Origin: Homarus americanus
Taxonomy: Eukaryota; Arthropoda; Malacostraca; Decapoda; Nephropidae
Direction: 5' to 3'
Assembly: GCF_018991925.1 (NCBI RefSeq)
Contig: NW_024744357.1
Span: 3,433,658-3,497,657 of the forward strand
Length of the DNA: 64,000 nt
Shown: positions 57,660 to 64,000 of the stretch, one piece after another
How positions within the stretch are numbered: position 1 is the stretch's first letter
Layout of the letters: each line of letters starts with the position of its first letter
Notes under the pieces: generated by a model
What the model was told of the DNA's origin: nothing
Database searches by the model: none
The model's input: the letters and a program-made list of their open reading frames with translations, nothing else
Program-made: the position numbers and the translations under genes

Positions 57660-58687
57660 GCCAACATGGGTCATGACACTGCGCCACTAACTCCCTCAGT
57701 ATTCAGGCAGGAGAACGAAGGGTGAAGAAAAATGTGAGCTCCTTAAAACTCTTGTCTCACGCCATTAACCTCGCGTTAAACACATGCAAAAACCTCAACC
57801 CGGTTTTAACGATTGACAAGGACGCTGTGTACTGGTCAAGGCTCCTAGTAGAGTGATGATGTTTTTTGTTGGTATTTCATTGAGGGTCTTGATAAATCAC
57901 CATAGAGAGTGAGAGGTACAGCAGTGCAATTTATTCAGGCAAGGTTTGATGGTGACAGTTGATGATGAAACTTAAAACCGGTTTATTTAATGCTTCTACA
58001 CAGGCCAAGGCTCCTGTCGTATGGATAATTTATATGCTAATTAGGGTTTTGTATCGTGATAATTCATTGTTGATTATCAGCACTGATATAATGATTCTTA
58101 TTAAAATATTTCTGTACACTAATCACACATTAAAACTATAAACCAGTTTTCTTAATGGTTTCTACTAGTTAAGGCTTGTCTATTACCCCGATAAGTTGTT
58201 GATTGTAATTAATTACTTGAAGTAACCAAACTCACGCTAACATGATCATTAACACAGTGTCATATCCCTGTAGTGTAAGACCTCGCTTTGATTCCCCTTG
58301 GCTGGCGTCCTCCCCGGCCCACTACCTTCCTCTACCACGCTCACCCAGCCAGCACCCAAACCACGGCCCAAATCTCAGTAAACTTTGATGTCGTTTGTTG
58401 TCCTTTTAGGTTATTTAATCCAGTTATATATATCGTCAATTTACCAGTTATGGAGAAAAAATTTATCATACGAATCTTGGAAACATTACCACCCAGTCTT
58501 AAGTGGGTGAGAAATCCGGAGTATCTTGACGCCGCGAGCCAGGGAATTTCAACGCCAAACTGGTACTGATCATAAGTCTTGTTAAACCCACTATTACTCG
58601 TTTTTTTTAAGCTTTTAGTAACAGTTGATTTTAATATATGATACACAGTTCTTGATGTTCTCCTTATAAGCTGGGTGTTCTGACCAT
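57656..58687. other. Unique sequence with a diverged ~165- to 173-base direct repeat
   Basis: AACCGGTTTATTTAATGCTT at 57976 and AACCAGTTTTCTTAATGGTT at 58141 start similar 40-base blocks (…CTAC-nn-AG-nn-AAGGCTYCT). A weaker third copy begins near 57800. The 93-residue ORF at 58288-58569 shows no domain. Confidence 0.45.
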
Positions 58688-58890
58688 TCTCCCTCTTTTT
58701 CCTTCATTCGTTCCTTCCTTCCTTCATTCATTCCTTCCTTCCATCTTTCCTTCGTTCGCCTTGCTCTACTATCCATCCACCCCTACCTCCACCCCACAAT
58801 ACAACTGGGTGAGGAGTAGAGAAAGAAGTTGGGCAAAGGTTAGGTTAGGTTAGGTTAGGTTAGGTTAGGTTAGGTTAGGTTAGGTTAGGT
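58688..58890. repeat. (TTCC/TTCATTCC)n and (GGTTA)n telomeric array
   Basis: TTCC-rich 58698-58755; about ten perfect TTAGG units 58838-58890. Confidence 0.9.
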
Positions 58891-58988
58891 TTACAGTGGT
58901 TAAATATTGAGGTAGTGAAAAGACGTCATTTGCCTCTCACATATTTTGGCTGGTTGGACTTTCATTATCTTTAAATTTTTAATGATTC

Positions 58989-59427
<439 letters not shown>

Positions 59428-59539
59428 AACAGAAGGTAAATCACTTCAGGAGTCATGGATCAACTTGATATAAGAAGCTGCCTTAATGATCCGTCCAGCG
59501 TCCTGGTGCATTGTGGTGCTGGGAGAGGTAATTAAGGGT

Positions 59540-59788
59540 GCGGTGTAACCGGGGTGGATAAGGGGGTGATTAAGGGGTGAGGGAAGGAGCCGGAGGGAGA
59601 GAGATGATGGATGGGAGGAGGGGGAATGATTGAGAGAGGGGGAGGTGGAAACAGAAGAAGGGATACGTAGGGGAAAGGAGTTGGTAGTAGAGAAGCACAG
59701 TGGGGAGAGTGTAATGAGGAAGATAGTTGAAGAGGAAGGAGAGGGAGATAAAGGAGATTAAAGAAAATAGAGGGAGGAGGTAGACAGG

Positions 59789-59863
<75 letters not shown>

Positions 59864-60012
59864 CAAGATTAACCAGATTAACCTACACATGTCTGGCCAA
59901 AACACCACCACCACCACCACTCCCTTCACCACTACCCTCACCACCACCACCACCACCACTACCACTACCACTACTACCCTCACCACCATCACTACCACCC
60001 TCACCGCCACCA
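59540..60012. repeat. GGA-rich tract, (GA)n and (CAC)n
   Basis: Purine-rich 59550-59790, GA 59792-59860, CAC/ACC 59901-60012. Confidence 0.9.
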
Positions 60013-60370
60013 TCAATTACTCACTCATCACCACCTCCCAGCTCGTCTTACCAGTGGAGGGTGGCAGCAGTACAGGACACCACCAGGAAACCACCATCGT
60101 CCTACCACATCAACCAATAAACATCACAAGACCCTCAATACACACGAAGACTGATGACGGGACCTCCAACACCTGGGGAAGGGGGGTAATTGCCGACGTA
60201 ATTAACTAAGTCCCCGAGGCTGTTCATGACGATGGGGGGAGGGGTGGGGGAGGGGGTTAATTTGTTGTGTGTCCTGGGATAAAAAATAATAACGAGGGCG
60301 TTGTGGTGAAGAAAATATAATGGAATAATTGTTGGGTGGTTCCTTCGAGCTCGGTGATTGGTTAAGGGAT

Positions 60371-60374
<4 letters not shown>
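60013..60374. other. Unique sequence, no gene seen
   Basis: A G-rich run lies at 60231-60257. No supported feature. Confidence 0.5.
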
Positions 60375-60428
<54 letters not shown>

Positions 60429-60543
60429 ATATATATAGAAAAACAATATATTATGAAGAAAAAAATATGTCTATACAGAAAGCCAGGAACACGTTTGTAT
60501 TATCTCCTGTTAAAAAAAAAGGATTCTTGCTTTTGTTGGGTCC

Positions 60544-60586
<43 letters not shown>
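60375..60586. repeat. (CT)n and (GT)n microsatellites
   Basis: CT 60375-60426, GT 60546-60586. Confidence 0.95.
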
Positions 60587-60639
60587 TGGGTAAAGGTCGA
60601 ATATGATCCTCACTTGATTTGAGAACGAGTAGGTTAAAG

Positions 60640-60925
60640 TTTAAGGTCAAGTTCGCAGGTTAAGTTTATAGATCAAGTTCACAGGTCAAGTTCACAGGTC
60701 AAGTTCACAGGTCAAATTCACAGGTCAAGTTCAAAGGTCAAGTTTACAGGTCAAGGTCACAGGTTAAGTTCACAGGTCAAGGTCACAGGTCAAGTTCACA
60801 GGTCAAATTCACAGGTCAAGTTCAAAGGTCAAGTTTACAGGTCAAGGTCACAGGTCAAGTTCACAGGTCAAATTTACAGGTCAAGTTCAAAGGTCAAGTT
60901 CACAAGTCAAGGTCACGAGTCAAAA
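60640..60925 (+). repeat. 13-bp repeat array of AGGTCA words
   Basis: Unit CAGGTCAAGTTCA, with some 12-base units (CAGGTCAAGGTCA forms). About 20 AGGTCA hexamers lie in the same orientation, and the extended word TCAAGGTCA occurs about four times. AGGTCA is the nuclear-receptor half-site and TCAAGGTCA the monomer site of FTZ-F1/ERR-type receptors (established knowledge). Whether it acts as a binding array is inference; it may be a chance minisatellite. Confidence 0.85.
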
Positions 60926-61435
60926 TTAACCGTGTTAATTACTGAGAAAAAGATAATATCAAAACCAAGTGGCTATATGGGTCTGGTTTGTTTGTTTTCG
61001 TGTGTATATTGTGTGTGTGTGTGTGTGTGAATCTGTGTCAGTATATGTGTATGTAAACAAACACCCCGAAAAAAGTTTAGATCACCATTGATGACATTTA
61101 GTAGATGGGAGGAGAGTAGTGTAAGGAATTAGTGGGAAATTTACACGGGATTTATTTTTCTGCCTAATTTACATAAAGTCATGACGGGGTTTCTTGTATG
61201 TTGTGGTGAGGATCGGCGGCACAGCGTCGTTCGCAGTTGATGTTTACCTAATCCGAATTTATTGCAAGATCTTTCCCGAACTGTTCTCGTCCCTAAGAGA
61301 TGGATAAATAAATACATCATCATCCTTATCCACTGTTGGGGATGGATAGTAGATAGTGCATCATATTCTAAGCGACAAATAGTGGATAATGTTACAAGGT
61401 ATTTATTTATTTACTTAACCATCCACTTCTAGGCT
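60926..61435. other. Unique sequence with short GT run
   Basis: GT 61011-61029. The 60-residue minus-strand ORF at 61141-61323 has no recognisable feature. Confidence 0.5.
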
Positions 61436-61520
61436 ACTCTGCATATCAGGCTCGGTTGGAGGTCGTGGATGATAAGATCGCGGGTTCGTATCCTGTTCCC
61501 CGCCTCGCCTGACCTTCCAC
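61436..61520 (+). mobile_element. tRNA-like fragment, possible SINE head
   Basis: A-box-like CAGGCTCGGTTGGAGG (61448-61463) and B-box-like GGTTCGTATCC (61484-61494) at tRNA-like spacing. No acceptor stem can be paired, so it is not a functional tRNA gene. Its downstream body does not obviously match the two SINE copies elsewhere. Confidence 0.4.
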
Positions 61521-61574
61521 TAAACAGATGATGGAAATTACCAACGTAATGATAATAATTTCCTGAGTTTTTTT

Positions 61575-61830
61575 TTTAAGGGGGTCCAATTTCTTATCCC
61601 AGAGCTTTACTTAAGGGGGCTCAGTATGTGATATCTTTATTTAAGGGGTTCAATCCTCTATCCCAGGACACCATTAAAGGGGTTCAATCCTCAAAACCAA
61701 GACACTGTTTAAGGGGTTCAATCCTCAAAACCAAGACACTGTTTAAGGGGTTCAATCCTCAAAACCAAGACACTGTTTAAGGGATTCAATCCTTTATATT
61801 AGAGCTATTTTTAAGAGGGTTTCCGCTATA
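61575..61830 (+). repeat. 34-bp minisatellite, about six copies
   Basis: Unit AAGGGGTTCAATCCTCAAAA then CCAAGACACTGTTT; the three central copies are identical, the outer ones decayed. Confidence 0.9.
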
Positions 61831-61919
61831 TAATCTTACCCATGGTATTTCAACATGGCTTTGCTTGTTATATAATTCCAAAGTCATCAGTGTTGTTCTC
61901 CCTGCGAGTATTTTGTTTT

Positions 61920-62063
61920 ACCTAACCTAACCTAACCCAACCTAATTAAGTTAACCCCGTAATGACCGCCCCCCTCACTCACTCCGTCGTATAATTAGTG
62001 AGGTAGGCTGGAGGTAGTGGTGGTGGTGGTGGTGGTGGTGGTGGTGGTGGTGGTGGTGGTGGT
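61920..62063. repeat. (CCTAA)n and (GGT)n
   Basis: CCTAA 61920-61944 with CCCAA variant; GGT 62017-62063. Confidence 0.9.
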
Positions 62064-62494
62064 GATGACGTGAGGAAGAAATCATTATTTTATCTTCAAA
62101 ATATAATATTAATTCATGTTGATTATTGAATTCTCTAAAAACCTCGTAATTTTGTCACTGGTCGACCACTCGGTTAGTCCTGGCGGTGTTAATAAGACAG
62201 TGGGGAATAATTAACCTTCGTCAGTGTATAATGACAACACCACAACATTAAATATTGTATTCTGAAAACATGAAGAAAAAAAATCTATTAAGTCATGTAT
62301 TTAAACGAATGTTTTTCTTCTTCTAATCTGACATAAGATTTATTTCTGATTATATTCAGTTCATGTGTGTTTGTTTATCAATGTTATGTGTTTCATCCGT
62401 CAGAGTTAAATAGCGCCGCTAACTTGGTCTCTCTCTCTCAACACAGATGAAACAAAAGCGAATCTGGTGGTTAAAACACACACATCTATTGAAA
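62064..62494. other. Unique AT-rich sequence, no gene seen
   Basis: No supported feature. Confidence 0.5.
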
Positions 62495-62912
62495 TAAACA
62501 GAAGAGTATCACCGAACACCACAACATCGTGTACACAAACAAAAGAGCATCACCGAACACCACAACATCGTGTACACAAACAAAAGAGCATCACCGAACA
62601 CCACAATATCGTGTACATAAACAAAAGAGCATCACCGAACACCACAACATCGTGTACACAACAAAAGAGCATCACCGAACACCACAACATCGTGTACACA
62701 AACAGAAGAGCATCACCGAACACCACAACATCGTACATACACAAAAAGCATCACCGAACACCACAACATCGTGTACATAAACAAAAAGATCATCCCAAAC
62801 ACCACAACATCATGTACACAAACAAAAGAGCATCACCGAACACCACAACATCGTGTACACAAACAGAAGAGCATCACCGAACACCACAACATCGTACATA
62901 CACAAAACAGTA
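62495..62912 (+). repeat. 41-bp minisatellite, about ten copies
   Basis: Unit ACAAAAGAGCATCACCGAAC then ACCACAACATCGTGTACACAA. The Thr/His-rich ORFs on plus and the Met/Val/Phe ORF on minus are artefacts. Confidence 0.95.
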
Positions 62913-63300
62913 GAAACCAAAATAAAGAACACTGCTCATCGATCACTGACCATTAGAGCGGTAATTGCTGATAGACTGGACGGTGAGAAGGAGTTAGGAG
63001 CGAACAATGACTGCCATGACCAGCGGCCAAAGTCTGATCCTAGCCATACACTCCACCAGTCCCCTAGCCCTTTAGCCCTCCCTAGTCCCAGCCCCCAGCC
63101 CCCAGCCCCAGCCCCGTCATTTATATCGTGAACAATCGTTCTGTGAGACGTCCGGGAGAGACAGGATACGAGGATTATAAGAACTAGGATAAATACCAGC
63201 AAAAATCCCACGCTAAAATAACCCCAGTAATGAGACAGTCGCGGAGGGGAGGGGAGAGGGAGGGAAGAGAGGGAGGAAGAGGAGGAAGGAGGTGGAAGGG
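62913..63300. other. Unique sequence with CCCAG and GGA tracts
   Basis: CCCAGCCCC runs 63085-63112 and GGGAGAGGGA-rich 63238-63315. No gene. Confidence 0.6.
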
Positions 63301-63329
63301 GACGAAGGAGGGAGGGAAGAAAGACCACA

Positions 63330-64000
63330 GTAAGAGCGGGTGGCAGAGAAGACGAGAAGGTGTTGGCCACAGTAGAACGGGCCGCAGAGGAGACGGGGAA
63401 GGTGTTGGCCAACAGTATAAGAGCGGGTGGCAGAGGAGACGGGGAAGGTGTTGGGCCAAGGTAAGAACGGCTGCAGAGGAGACGGGGAAGGTGTTANNNN
63501 NNNNNNNNNNNNNNNNNNNNNNNNNNNNNNNNNNNNNNNNNNNNNNNNNNNNNNNNNNNNNNNNNNNNNNNNNNNNNNNNNNNNNNNNNNNNNNNNCCAG
63601 TATAAGAGCGGGTGGCAGAGGAGACGGGGAAGGTGTTGGCCACAGTAAGAACGGGCTGCAGAGGAGACGGGAAGGTTAGGCCACAGTATAAGAGCGGGTG
63701 GCAGAGAAGACGAGGAAGGTGTTGGCCACAGTAAGAACGGGCTGCAGAGGAGACGGGGAAGGTGTTGGCCACAGTATAAGAGCGGGTGGCAGAGGAGAAG
63801 GTGTTGGCCACAGTAAGAACGGGCTGCAGAGGAGACGGGGAAGGTGTTAGGCTACAGTAAGAAACGGGTGGCAGAGGAGACGAGAAGGTGTTGGCCACAG
63901 TATAAGAGCGAGGGCAGAGGAGACGGGGAAGGTGTTGGCCACAGTATAAAAGCGGGTGGCAGAGGAGACGGGAAAGGTGTTGGCTACAGTAAGAACGGTG
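63330..64000 (+). repeat. 43/45-bp dimeric minisatellite running off the window
   Basis: Units start GCAGAGGAGACGGGGAAGGT, continue GTTGGCCACAGTA and end either in AGAACGGGCT or in TAAGAGCGGGTG. The two endings mostly alternate, a higher-order dimer of about 88 bases. The array encloses the scaffold gap and continues past 64000. Confidence 0.95.
63497..63596. other. Assembly gap of exactly 100 N
   Basis: A run of 100 N inside the dimeric array: a placeholder of arbitrary size, so the true array length is unknown. Confidence 0.99.

Overview
The window looks like animal nuclear DNA, most probably from a decapod crustacean. Evidence: arthropod-type TTAGG telomeric repeats at several interior sites; fragments of several different LINE-type retroelements of the kinds I remember from decapods and other marine invertebrates; a tRNA-derived SINE family; and an extreme load of microsatellites and minisatellites. 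There are no operons, no bacterial gene spacing and no long unique open reading frames. The species is an inference; a 100-N scaffold gap (63497-63596) shows this is an assembled eukaryotic contig.

Layout. 1-8.8 kb: telomere-like repeat, Thr/Ser-type trinucleotide array with an exact 171-bp duplication, a 5'-truncated LINE on the minus strand (2055-2771), a SINE (4855-5042) and a 39-bp minisatellite. 8.8-13.5 kb: the richest mobile-element block, with an internally deleted LINE (about 9660-11203) carrying a YADD reverse transcriptase and a C-terminal C2H2 finger, then paired TTAGG arrays, a 30-bp minisatellite and a minus-strand reverse transcriptase fragment (12722-13513). 13.5-27 kb: the least repetitive part; it holds the only candidate host coding exons on the plus strand (15896-15937 and 21171-21267). 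27.3-27.9 kb: a long imperfect inverted repeat, probably a foldback or MITE-like element. 28.6-30.1 kb: 1.5 kb of purine-only minisatellite. 30.3-31.4 kb: a 5'-truncated retroelement ORF with a 5-bp frameshifting duplication and three tandem copies of its 3' end. 31.5-45.5 kb: back-to-back minisatellites, a second SINE copy (40017-40232, minus) and one small candidate exon (35870-35929, minus). 45.6-46.0 kb: a CR1/L2-like LINE 3' end (minus). 46-64 kb: microsatellites and minisatellites with 14- to 45-bp units, including an AGGTCA array (60640-60925) and a 43/45-bp dimeric array that runs off the end of the window through the scaffold gap.

Most apparent ORFs are translations of tandem repeats: units divisible by 3, or units without stop codons in any frame, give long in-frame peptides on one or both strands. 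No complete host gene can be supported. If there is a gene here, the window is probably 5' and intronic sequence of a large gene whose main exons lie outside. I found no defence system, CRISPR array, rRNA or intact tRNA gene. The most worthwhile signals are the shared 3' tail of two different retroelements, the telomeric arrays embedded in a dispersed repeat, the inverted-repeat element, and the two possible alternative first exons.
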